NCBI GenBank assembly: GCA_900553165.1
Contig: USCN01000039.1
Span: 1-9,349, forward strand
DNA: 9,349 nt
Direction of reading: 5' to 3'
From: an uncultured Collinsella sp.
Lineage (GTDB): Bacteria > Actinomycetota > Coriobacteriia > Coriobacteriales > Coriobacteriaceae
The translations under genes and the position numbers were made by a program. The notes beneath the pieces are model-generated. The model did no database searches. It was not told where the DNA came from and worked only from the letters and a program-made list of their open reading frames with translations. Of this stretch, positions 1 through 5,984 are shown piece after piece (position 1 is the stretch's first letter; every line of letters starts with the position of its first letter).

Positions 1-1015
1 TCCAGCGCGTGCCTGCCCAGCCGAGTGCGGGGTCGACTTCGATGGTGTCGTCCTCGTAGTGCGACGGCTCGATATCGTCGAGCTCCTGCTCGTCATCCGA
101 AAGTTCGCCAACCATTTGCTCCAGGCTGCGACGGCCTTCGCGCACGCTGCCCAGACCGGCAAGGAGCTGGTCGCAAAATGCCTCGATGCTGTTGGGGCGG
201 TCCTGCGGCATGGGGGAGAGCGCGCTCATGAGCGCGGCCTCGGCTCCCGGGGGAAAGTGTGGTATCAGCTCGCTGGGATAGGTGGCGCCGCCGATGATGC
301 GGCCGAGCGAGTCGGCCATAAAAGGAGCGCTGCCGCACAGGCCCTCGTAGATCACACAGGCGAGGGCAAAGACATCGGCGCGCTCGTCGACCGTGCCGGT
401 CTCGATATCGAGCTGCTCGGGCGGCATGTAGCCGATGGTGCCGCCGCGTGAGCCGCCAAAGCCACCGGCGGACGACAGCCGCGCCATGCCAAAGTCGGTG
501 AGCTTTACATTGCCCGAGTGGTCGATGAGCACGTTGGCGGGCTTAATGTCCAGGTGGAGTACGCCATTACTGTGGGCGAAGGTGAGCGCCTGGCCCAGGG
601 CATCGGCAATGGCCGCGGCCTCGTCAAAGGTAAGTGAGTGGCCGTCCGCGCGGTGCAAAAACTCGGCCAGCGACATGCCATCGACATATTCCATAACCAG
701 GTAGGCATAGGCTGTGTCGTGCGTAAAGTCGATGACCTGCACGATGTTGGGATGTTGAAGCATGGCGGCAGTGTGCGCCTCGCGCAGGACATCCATGATG
801 TCGCTAGCGGGCATGCCGGCACCGTTGATAAGGGGGATGCGTTTAATGGCGACGCGGCGGCGCAGGTGCGTGTCGCGGCAGATCTCGATGGAGCCAAAAC
901 CGCCGGTCGCAAGTGTCTCGAGCGGCTGGTACCGCTTGAGCAGCTCGCGAGAGCTGGTGCCCTCCAAAGGAACGTCCGGCGAGAACCGGGCGGTATGTTG
1001 CGAGAAAAGCGGCAT
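1..1015 (-). CDS. Ser/Thr protein kinase (Hanks type), partial, N-terminal 338 residues
   Basis: This is a eukaryotic-like Ser/Thr kinase that transfers phosphate from ATP to protein Ser/Thr residues. The gene reads leftwards and leaves the window before its stop. The start is the ATG at 1015, with a GAGGG ribosome site about 8 bases upstream. Visible motifs are a glycine-rich loop GGFGSI (residues 38-43), the ATP-binding VAIK lysine (K58), a catalytic loop HLDIKPAN (154-161), the DFG motif (174-176) and an activation-segment end GTIGYMPPE (about 192-200). The HRD arginine is replaced by Leu. After the catalytic domain (about residue 290) comes an acidic stretch rich in Asp/Glu, ending in TIEVDPALGWAG at the window edge. 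No membrane segment or PASTA repeats fall inside the window, so a PknB-type receptor cannot be distinguished from a soluble kinase. Assignment to the kinase family is secure; the substrate is unknown. Confidence 0.95.
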   Translation of the reverse strand, partial: MPLFSQHTARFSPDVPLEGTSSRELLKRYQPLETLATGGFGSIEICRDTHLRRRVAIKRIPLINGAGMPASDIMDVLREAHTAAMLQHPNIVQVIDFTHDTAYAYLVMEYVDGMSLAEFLHRADGHSLTFDEAAAIADALGQALTFAHSNGVLHLDIKPANVLIDHSGNVKLTDFGMARLSSAGGFGGSRGGTIGYMPPEQLDIETGTVDERADVFALACVIYEGLCGSAPFMADSLGRIIGGATYPSELIPHFPPGAEAALMSALSPMPQDRPNSIEAFCDQLLAGLGSVREGRRSLEQMVGELSDDEQELDDIEPSHYEDDTIEVDPALGWAGTRW

Positions 1016-1091
1016 GGCCAACCCTCGTGCGTTTAAAGTTCGTTTGCGAGCGGCGGGCGCGGGGCCGAGCCGTTCGCGGTGGCATAGATGC

Positions 1092-1104
1092 TGCTAGTGT
1101 AGCA
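1092..1104 (-). promoter_or_regulatory. Candidate extended -10 promoter of the kinase, within a small dyad
   Basis: Read on the minus strand, TGCTACACT (1096-1104) fits an extended -10 element (TGN followed by TACACT at 1101-1096). It would give a transcript leader of roughly 75 bases before the kinase ATG. No good -35 is visible 16-18 bases upstream. The same bases form a perfect dyad, TGCTA-gtg-TAGCA (1092-1104), which could be an operator but is short enough to be chance. Confidence 0.35.
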
Positions 1105-1174
1105 CGCTCGGGCAGATGGCGAGGATAGCGGGATGCGAGGTGGCCCGATCGATTCGGCCCGTTTCGGCTCGTTT

Positions 1175-1312
1175 GGAAAGCGCATCTCAGTTTTCAGCCA
1201 AATTATGGGATGCGCTTTCCAAATGGGGTGGGCTGCGGAAACTGCATCCCAGAATATTGCCCTGGAACGGGATGCGCTTTCCGAACCGGCGTCCAAAAGG
1301 AAACCGCATCCC
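1175..1312. repeat. Array of five alternating inverted copies of a 14-base motif
   Basis: Five copies of GGGATGCGCTTTCC, or its complement GGAAAGCGCATCCC, alternate in orientation. They lie at 1175-1188 (minus, GGAAAGCGCATCTC), 1207-1220 (plus, exact), 1237-1250 (minus, GGAAACTGCATCCC), 1269-1282 (plus, exact) and 1299-1312 (minus, GGAAACCGCATCCC). Start-to-start distances are 32, 30, 32 and 30 bases, so the repeat unit is an inverted pair of about 62 bases. Inter-copy gaps are 18, 16, 18 and 16 bases and differ in sequence. Copies 1/2 can pair over about 17 bp (TTTGGAAAGCGCATC...), and copies 3/4 over about 15 bp with two imperfect positions. Possible decayed copies sit at 1130-1137 (GGGATGCG) and 1324-1332. 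This resembles REP/BIME-type interspersed palindromic elements. No coding role is evident. Confidence 0.85.
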
Positions 1313-1413
1313 GCTTTGATGTGGGGACTGCGAACAAAAGCCGGACCGTGATCTGGCGCGGATTGGAGTTCGCCTGAATCATTGATGCTGGCTGGTGTGA
1401 GAACAGAGATAAA

Positions 1414-1435
1414 CGAGCGGCTCGAGCGATATAAT
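1414..1435 (+). promoter_or_regulatory. Candidate promoter and overlapping dyads of the membrane LuxR gene
   Basis: A consensus -10 TATAAT lies at 1430-1435 and would start transcription near 1442, giving a very short leader before the ATG at 1455. No good -35 is visible at 16-18 bases (about 1406-1412). Directly upstream, two small overlapping dyads are present: CGAGC-g-GCTCG (1414-1424) and the 8-base palindrome GCTCGAGC (1420-1427). An activator site in place of a -35, or autoregulation, would fit, but this is inference. Confidence 0.45.
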
Positions 1436-1454
1436 GACACGCTATGGAGGCCGT

Positions 1455-3590
1455 ATGCTCTTTTCCCGCCGTTCTGCTACATTTGCCTGCGCCATTGCGC
1501 TTGTCGTAATGGCGGTCACCCCTTATCACCGGTTTTCATCTTCAATCGGCCTAGCGTCAGGTGCAATGACCTGGCTCGTTATCCTGGGCGCATGCCTCGC
1601 GGCGTTTGTTCATGGTGCTGCGCTATGCAAGGGGGGAATGAGAAGGCCGAGGCATCTCGGTGCCATCGGTGTTTTCCTTGGTGTTATTGCAACGGTTCCC
1701 GAATGGGCCGACCTGGCTTTCTATGCTCGCGGAGACTCTATTCCAATCGTGTTTGCACCGATTTGGTTGTTACATGGCGTTTCGTGTGTCTCGTGCTTTG
1801 TTGGGTCGCTGCTTCTCTCATATGTTATTTGGGGCACGGCGGACTCTCCTTTGACGCAGAGGTCGACACGGACTGACGAAAGGGAAACTCGTCACCCGCA
1901 GGACGCGATTTTTACAGAAACAATAGCCGTCATGTCTTGCCTGCTGTTTTGCTGTCGAGTTTCATGGAGAGTCGTTCCCGAGCCATGGGGGATGCCCCCT
2001 GTAACGGCCGCGTCAATTGGCCTTGCGCTTTTAATTCCGTTGGTCTATCTCGCATTGACTGTGGCCCCGCCGTTTTGCCGCCCTCGTGCCTTTGGCCATG
2101 GGCGGCGCGACGTGTTTGCCTGTTCTGTGCTCGTAGCAGTTCCTATTGGTCTTATTCCGGCTGTTGAGGCGGCATACTTCGCAAGCGATGCCGTGGTCAT
2201 TGCATTGCTGGCGATGGGGTCCGTTATCGCTGCTGCCTTCGTATGCATGTTGCTAAGGGGGAAACGGGACAACAATTCGGATATCGCCTGTGCGTCCGAC
2301 ACATTCGATGCGGGGGTGTTTTCCCCTGCCCTGTCGCCTAGAGAAGAGCAGTTTGTTCGACTGCTGCTCAAAGGGAAAACGCCGGCGGAAATTGCCAAGG
2401 AGACGGATACGAAGCCATCGACGGTGAGAACAACGCTTCACCGAGCATACGGGAAGGCGTCGGTTGCGGGCTCACGCGAGCTCGTGGCGCTGTTTGCGGG
2501 TGAGGGCGATACTGTAGGGCATGAGCTACCGCAGCGGCATGCTGACGATATAGTGGCATCAGCTCGAACGCGCCGGCTGTTTCGATACCTGCTCACATTA
2601 TTCTTTATCCTCCTTGCGGCGGGGCCCTTGGTAATGGCGGATAGCGATTGGGGGTCCGGTGTTTCGCGGGCTGTCGCCTTTTCCCTCTTAAGCTACGCAT
2701 TGGGTCTCGGACTGCTTCTGTCGCTACGCTACGCGGGTGGAAAAGCGAATCGTGGCGCTGCGCTGGATAGAGCGGGTGAAGCGATTTGGCTCGGAAGCCC
2801 GTACGTATGGGCGGTGCTATCTGCTGTGGAATGGTCTTTTATCTATATCGCGGCATTGATGTGCATACGCGTTCCGTTGATGGCTGTGCCGGTCCTGTTT
2901 TGCGGCGTGGCGTCTACGGCTTCGCTCGCTGTTGGGCTGCGTCCGTTTAAGGTGCATGCCCATGCTCGGGCTATCGTGCCGTTGGTGTCAATGGGCATGG
3001 TTGCCTTAATCTATGCGGTCGCTAGGGGGCGAATCCATGGACTTGCGGTGCTGACGGGGGTGCTGCTCACATATATAGTGATGCGAAGCTGTCCGCAGCG
3101 CAAAATGCTTGGGATATGGATGCTTTGCTTCGGGGCGACGGCTCCTGTTTGGGCTGTCTTGCTCAATATGGTGCAGGATCTGACGGTTTTCGAGCCGTTG
3201 TTCCTCGCGTCGTTGTTGGGGCAAAGTTCGGCTGTCAATGTCGTCGTGGCAACGGTGATTGTTTGCTGGTCTGTGCCCATGTTCGTTACGCACATCGCGC
3301 TCGCCCGCTCGGTTGAGGACGAGAAGGCCGTCTTGGAGTACCGGGCGAACGGGTCCACCGAAACGGCCCGCGTGCGCCAGCTGGCCCTGCTTACGTCGCG
3401 CTCCCTTTCTGATGTTCAGTCGCAAATTTTGCTGATGACGGCAGAGGGGGCAACGACAAAGGCCATTGCGGAGGATGTCGGTTACGCTGCATCTACGGTG
3501 CAAGCGCTGCGGTCTGCATCTTACCGCCAGTTGAAGATCAAGAATAAGGCGGAGCTAATTTTATTGTTATCGCAGGTAAATAACGTGTAA
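1455..3590 (+). CDS. Double-module membrane-bound LuxR-type transcriptional regulator
   Basis: This predicted 711-residue polytopic membrane protein carries two LuxR-type DNA-binding domains. The first half (residues 1-285) has about eight hydrophobic segments. It is followed by a cytoplasmic HTH at about 292-347, starting ALSPREEQFV, with G-K-T-x3-IA and STV in the recognition region. A charged linker (about 348-375) leads to about eight more membrane segments (376-620). The C-terminal HTH (about 650-711) starts SLSDVQSQIL and has matching G-A-T-x3-IA and STV positions. Each half is about 355 residues, so it looks like a fused duplication of the membrane-LuxR architecture common in Coriobacteriia. 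I chose the ATG at 1455 because GGAGG (1446-1450) precedes it. The in-frame ATG at 1434 has no ribosome site and lies inside the TATAAT box. It probably senses an envelope or small-molecule signal and controls the operon starting at 3700. The ligand is unknown. Confidence 0.85.
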   Translation: MLFSRRSATFACAIALVVMAVTPYHRFSSSIGLASGAMTWLVILGACLAAFVHGAALCKGGMRRPRHLGAIGVFLGVIATVPEWADLAFYARGDSIPIVFAPIWLLHGVSCVSCFVGSLLLSYVIWGTADSPLTQRSTRTDERETRHPQDAIFTETIAVMSCLLFCCRVSWRVVPEPWGMPPVTAASIGLALLIPLVYLALTVAPPFCRPRAFGHGRRDVFACSVLVAVPIGLIPAVEAAYFASDAVVIALLAMGSVIAAAFVCMLLRGKRDNNSDIACASDTFDAGVFSPALSPREEQFVRLLLKGKTPAEIAKETDTKPSTVRTTLHRAYGKASVAGSRELVALFAGEGDTVGHELPQRHADDIVASARTRRLFRYLLTLFFILLAAGPLVMADSDWGSGVSRAVAFSLLSYALGLGLLLSLRYAGGKANRGAALDRAGEAIWLGSPYVWAVLSAVEWSFIYIAALMCIRVPLMAVPVLFCGVASTASLAVGLRPFKVHAHARAIVPLVSMGMVALIYAVARGRIHGLAVLTGVLLTYIVMRSCPQRKMLGIWMLCFGATAPVWAVLLNMVQDLTVFEPLFLASLLGQSSAVNVVVATVIVCWSVPMFVTHIALARSVEDEKAVLEYRANGSTETARVRQLALLTSRSLSDVQSQILLMTAEGATTKAIAEDVGYAASTVQALRSASYRQLKIKNKAELILLLSQVNNV

Positions 3591-3625
3591 ACGCCTGAGC
3601 AATCAACTCAATAGCGGGTGTTTAC
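3587..3625 (+). repeat. Long inverted repeat overlapping the LuxR-gene stop codon
   Basis: GTAAACGCC (3587-3595) pairs with GGTGTTTAC (3617-3625) over 9 bp with one G-U. An inner TGAG/CTCA (3596-3599 with 3607-3610) extends the stem around the loop CAATCAA. The left arm contains the TAA stop. What follows is pyrimidine-rich (TCTTTCTCT) rather than a clean T-run, so it may be a weak terminator or attenuator, or a regulator-binding dyad. Confidence 0.5.
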
Positions 3626-3658
3626 AGACATCTTTCTCTATTCATGCGAAGGTTGCCG

Positions 3659-3670
3659 TGCGTCGACGCA
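3659..3670. promoter_or_regulatory. Perfect 12-base palindrome upstream of the secreted-protein operon, candidate operator
   Basis: TGCGTCGACGCA is a perfect palindrome ending 29 bases before the ATG at 3700. It lies between a TTGCCG element (3653-3658) and the AT-rich TTGTTAAC (3671-3678), the only weak -35/-10 candidates here. Its position in the control region of the operon, directly after a double LuxR gene, makes it a reasonable operator candidate. No consensus promoter is visible. Confidence 0.4.
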
Positions 3671-3699
3671 TTGTTAACCGCTTTTGATTGGAGAAGGCC

Positions 3700-4212
3700 A
3701 TGATTAAGCCAAGGAGCGCTATTGCTCGAATCGGAGTCGGCTTGGTGATTGCAGCTGGTCTGTCCCTAGGGGTTCCCGCTGCATCGTTTGCACAAGAGGA
3801 GTTTGACACCTCTCAGGTTTCCAGCATTACTCAAAACGCCGATACGGGAATTACGACCTGTACGAACAATGCCGATAAGGCATTTAGTTTTCAATGTGCC
3901 GGGACGAGTGCAACTGGCTACCGTCAAAAGGATGATTCCTCATCGCTCTATCTGGATATCCAGGGCCATACGGGAAATCCGCTTCGGTTATATACAGACG
4001 GTGCGTATAACACAAGCGGTAGCGGCAGCATGAATTGTACTCAGGGAACGTATCGTTCGAATCACAAGGGACAGTGGGAAATGTATAACCTCGTCCGTGA
4101 GAACGGGCGATCTGCGGCGCGACTGACTGCATGGGCGGAGTCTGGCTACGGCACTGTTATTGGCGTATGGAGCCCCGACTGCGTCGGGCATTTCCACAAG
4201 CTTCCCGCATAG
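3700..4212 (+). CDS. Small secreted four-cysteine protein, candidate bacteriocin-like effector
   Basis: This predicted 170-residue precursor has a classical Sec signal peptide: a basic N-terminus (K3, R5, R10), a hydrophobic core at 11-26 and an A-S-F-A/Q cleavage site near 31/32. The mature part is about 139 residues, rich in Ser, Thr, Gly and Tyr. It has exactly four cysteines (in contexts TTCTNN, FQCAG, MNCTQ and PDCVG), consistent with two disulfides, and no membrane segment. Near the C-terminus, YNLVRENGRSAARL is followed by GVWSPDC. A similar N-x-V-x-E...GxWSPD(S/C) ending occurs, as I recall it, in small secreted proteins beside ABC transporters in other Gram-positives, but I cannot name the family with confidence. 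The start is the ATG at 3700 with GGAG (3690-3693) upstream; the in-frame TTG at 3688 would swallow that site. It is the first gene of the operon, so it may be the transporter's substrate or the target-active product. Function is unproven. Confidence 0.8.
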   Translation: MIKPRSAIARIGVGLVIAAGLSLGVPAASFAQEEFDTSQVSSITQNADTGITTCTNNADKAFSFQCAGTSATGYRQKDDSSSLYLDIQGHTGNPLRLYTDGAYNTSGSGSMNCTQGTYRSNHKGQWEMYNLVRENGRSAARLTAWAESGYGTVIGVWSPDCVGHFHKLPA

Positions 4213-4225
4213 TTGTTTGAAATGG

Positions 4226-4256
4226 CTCCCTTCCGGCTTTCTGGGTCGGAAGGGGG
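4226..4256 (+). promoter_or_regulatory. Intercistronic hairpin abutting the permease ribosome site
   Basis: CTCCCTTCCG (4226-4235) pairs with CGGAAGGGGG (4247-4256) over 10 bp with one U-G, around an 11-base loop. There is no following T-run. The 3' arm overlaps the first bases of the strong ribosome site GGAGGAGG (4255-4262) of the next gene. It could lower permease translation relative to the secreted protein, or protect the upstream mRNA end. Confidence 0.6.
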
Positions 4257-4266
4257 AGGAGGACGT

Positions 4267-5148
4267 ATGAACCAAAAGCTCGCAAGATACGAACTGTCGA
4301 AAACGATTAGACGTCCAGCTTTTATCCTTGCTCTCTTGATTGCGGTCGCAGTTGCAATAGCTGCCGCGCTGGAGCCGTGGGCAAATTTGGAAAAAGAGCG
4401 CCACAACCTTCTTTCTTTTGGTTACGGCGTTGGCGTGCAAGCCGAAAATTATCTCGGTCAAACACGTGAAAGCAGCTTCGGTAACTGGATTGTTGTGAGC
4501 GCGAACGCGCCACTGTCTGCGTCGGTGTTTTTCTATGCACTGCCCCTGCTTGCAATGTTGGCTGGATCTTGGTCGTGTCTCTTTGAGCGTTTGAGTGGTT
4601 ATGACATGCAGATATGCACGCGCGTTTCCAGAAAGGCGTACGTGAACGTAAAGATGCTGTCTGCTTTCCTCTCCGCGTTTACAGTGACTGCCATTCCTCT
4701 GCTCGTCAATTTCCTGATCGTCTCGATGCTTTTTCCTGCGTATCTTCCTCGGGTCGATGAGTCGACTTACGTAGGACTTTACCTGCATAGCTACTTCTCC
4801 GGTCTATTTTATTCGCATCCTTTGTCATATGTGCTCGCATACACGCTGTTCGATGCTGTCACGCTCGGGACTTTATCCATGGCTGTAACTGGCTTCTCAA
4901 TTTTGTTTCGTAGCAGAATCAAAGCGATAATTGTCCCGTATCTGCTAATGGTTGCGTGGCATTTTGCAAATGGCTGGATCTTCGGCGTAATGGCTTGTGT
5001 GGGGTTTAACTGCAATATCCTCAACAGCATCAGGTCGGAATCGCTGAATAACTGGCCAGACATTCGAGCCGGTTTTGCGGAAATCATATTATTGACCCTT
5101 GCTTCGTTGGCTTTTTCTGGGGCGTGGAAAAGACGCGAGGTGGTCTGA
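4267..5148 (+). CDS. ABC-2-type permease, LanE/LanG-like
   Basis: A 293-residue integral membrane protein, probably one of two different membrane subunits of the ABC transporter encoded by this operon. Hydrophobic segments lie at about 18-36, 85-110, 135-160, 190-225, 230-258 and 270-288, giving the six-span ABC-2 layout. A larger hydrophilic loop (about 37-80) lies between spans 1 and 2, presumably outside the cell. The N-terminus MNQKLARYELSKTIRRP has the short basic cytoplasmic start typical of these permeases. The ATG at 4267 is chosen because GGAGGAGG sits 4 bases upstream. An in-frame TTG at 4213 is open but lies upstream of the hairpin and has no ribosome site. The gene overlaps the next by one base (TGATG). 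Length and pairing with a second permease fit LanE/LanG-type subunits better than a duplicated single permease. Specific substrate unknown. Confidence 0.75.
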   Translation: MNQKLARYELSKTIRRPAFILALLIAVAVAIAAALEPWANLEKERHNLLSFGYGVGVQAENYLGQTRESSFGNWIVVSANAPLSASVFFYALPLLAMLAGSWSCLFERLSGYDMQICTRVSRKAYVNVKMLSAFLSAFTVTAIPLLVNFLIVSMLFPAYLPRVDESTYVGLYLHSYFSGLFYSHPLSYVLAYTLFDAVTLGTLSMAVTGFSILFRSRIKAIIVPYLLMVAWHFANGWIFGVMACVGFNCNILNSIRSESLNNWPDIRAGFAEIILLTLASLAFSGAWKRREVV

Positions 5149-5984
5149 TGCTGTTTAGGCTGGTCGCCGCGGACCTGAGGACCGTTTTGAAGAAGAACAT
5201 CCTTACTTTTATTGCAATTGCGGCAGTGACCGTTGCGAACTTGGTGTACGCCTACGGATTGTCTTCTGTGTATGGGGTTAGAACGGATACCTTGGGGTTT
5301 GCGGATAATCTTGCGCTCGTGTTTGCCGGATCTGCTCCGTTTGAGCCTAGGCCCGGGGTCATGTTTGTGCCTCCGCTAGGATGGCTATTTCTCATTCTGC
5401 TTATTCTCTATACAACACTCGACTATCCGACCGAATCGTTGCACGGGTTTGGTTTGCAAGCGCTTGTTCGATGCCGGGCAAGAACCCTTTGGTGGGTCTC
5501 GCGTTTTATCTTGGTGGCGGCAGTAACGGCATTTTCACTGCTCGTGGTGGTTTGCTCTGTTGTGATTTGGAGCTTGGTGGTGAGCTCCTCGTTCAGCGCG
5601 GTCATTCATGGTGAGTCGCTTCAACTGGCTAATTTGGCGCCGTGGTTTCTCAAAGCTGCCGAGGCAGATGCGCTGCCGTTTTTCATAGGTCTCTTATTTG
5701 CTTTTGAGGCGCTTGCGTTTGCGCAGGCAGCGGTTGGGTTTGTGCTTGGGTCGTCAGTCTCGTTTGTGGTTTTAATGAGCTACCTGATCTGCTCGGCATA
5801 TGCACGACATTGGGCGCTATTGGGTAACGCCTTGATGCTGTTGCGCTGGGGTGGAATTGTCAAAGAGGGAATCGCGGCGGGCTCGAGTGTCTTGTCATCA
5901 ATTGGGCTTATGTCGTTATGCCTATCGTTGGGTGGACTGTGGTTTCGAAGGGCCGACCTTATAGAAAAGGGGGACAAGATATGA
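5148..5984 (+). CDS. Second ABC-2-type permease, LanE/LanG-like
   Basis: A 278-residue membrane protein, the second permease of the cassette. It has about six hydrophobic segments (roughly 19-40, 74-93, 118-145, 172-195, 196-220 and 248-266). The N-terminus MLFRLVAADLRTVLKKN is basic and amphipathic, as in ABC-2 subunits, and the C-terminus (RRADLIEKGDKI) is charged and cytoplasmic. It shows no obvious sequence likeness to the preceding permease beyond shape, which suggests a heterodimeric membrane part. The start ATG at 5148 overlaps the upstream TGA by one base, with a GAGGTGG ribosome site at 5137-5143. The in-frame TTG at 5124 would lie inside the previous gene without a better site. The stop overlaps the next start as ATGA, indicating translational coupling to the ATPase. 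The partnership is inferred from operon context. Confidence 0.75.
   Translation: MLFRLVAADLRTVLKKNILTFIAIAAVTVANLVYAYGLSSVYGVRTDTLGFADNLALVFAGSAPFEPRPGVMFVPPLGWLFLILLILYTTLDYPTESLHGFGLQALVRCRARTLWWVSRFILVAAVTAFSLLVVVCSVVIWSLVVSSSFSAVIHGESLQLANLAPWFLKAAEADALPFFIGLLFAFEALAFAQAAVGFVLGSSVSFVVLMSYLICSAYARHWALLGNALMLLRWGGIVKEGIAAGSSVLSSIGLMSLCLSLGGLWFRRADLIEKGDKI

Larger units (their letters stand above)
1016..1454. other. Non-coding region between the divergent kinase and LuxR genes
   Basis: This 439-base stretch separates two divergently read genes. It contains the candidate kinase promoter near 1096-1104, the palindromic repeat array at 1175-1312 and the candidate LuxR-gene promoter near 1414-1435. 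Between these (about 1105-1170 and 1325-1410) I see no convincing gene, RNA gene or terminator. Short open frames across it lack ribosome sites and run through the repeats, so I treat them as spurious. Confidence 0.7.

Noticed and set aside
1175..1312. CRISPR array
   Set aside because: The 14-base repeats alternate in orientation and the gaps are only 16-18 bases. CRISPR repeats are direct and longer, with spacers of about 30 bases, and no cas gene is present.
1382..1876. Plus-strand open frame overlapping the start of the LuxR gene
   Set aside because: It is out of frame with the 711-residue protein, has no ribosome site and has a cysteine-rich, domainless translation.
3988..4788. 266-residue minus-strand open frame opposite the secreted protein and first permease
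   Set aside because: Composition is Arg/Cys/His-rich and motif-free, with no ribosome site. The plus-strand genes have signal peptide, membrane segments and ribosome sites.
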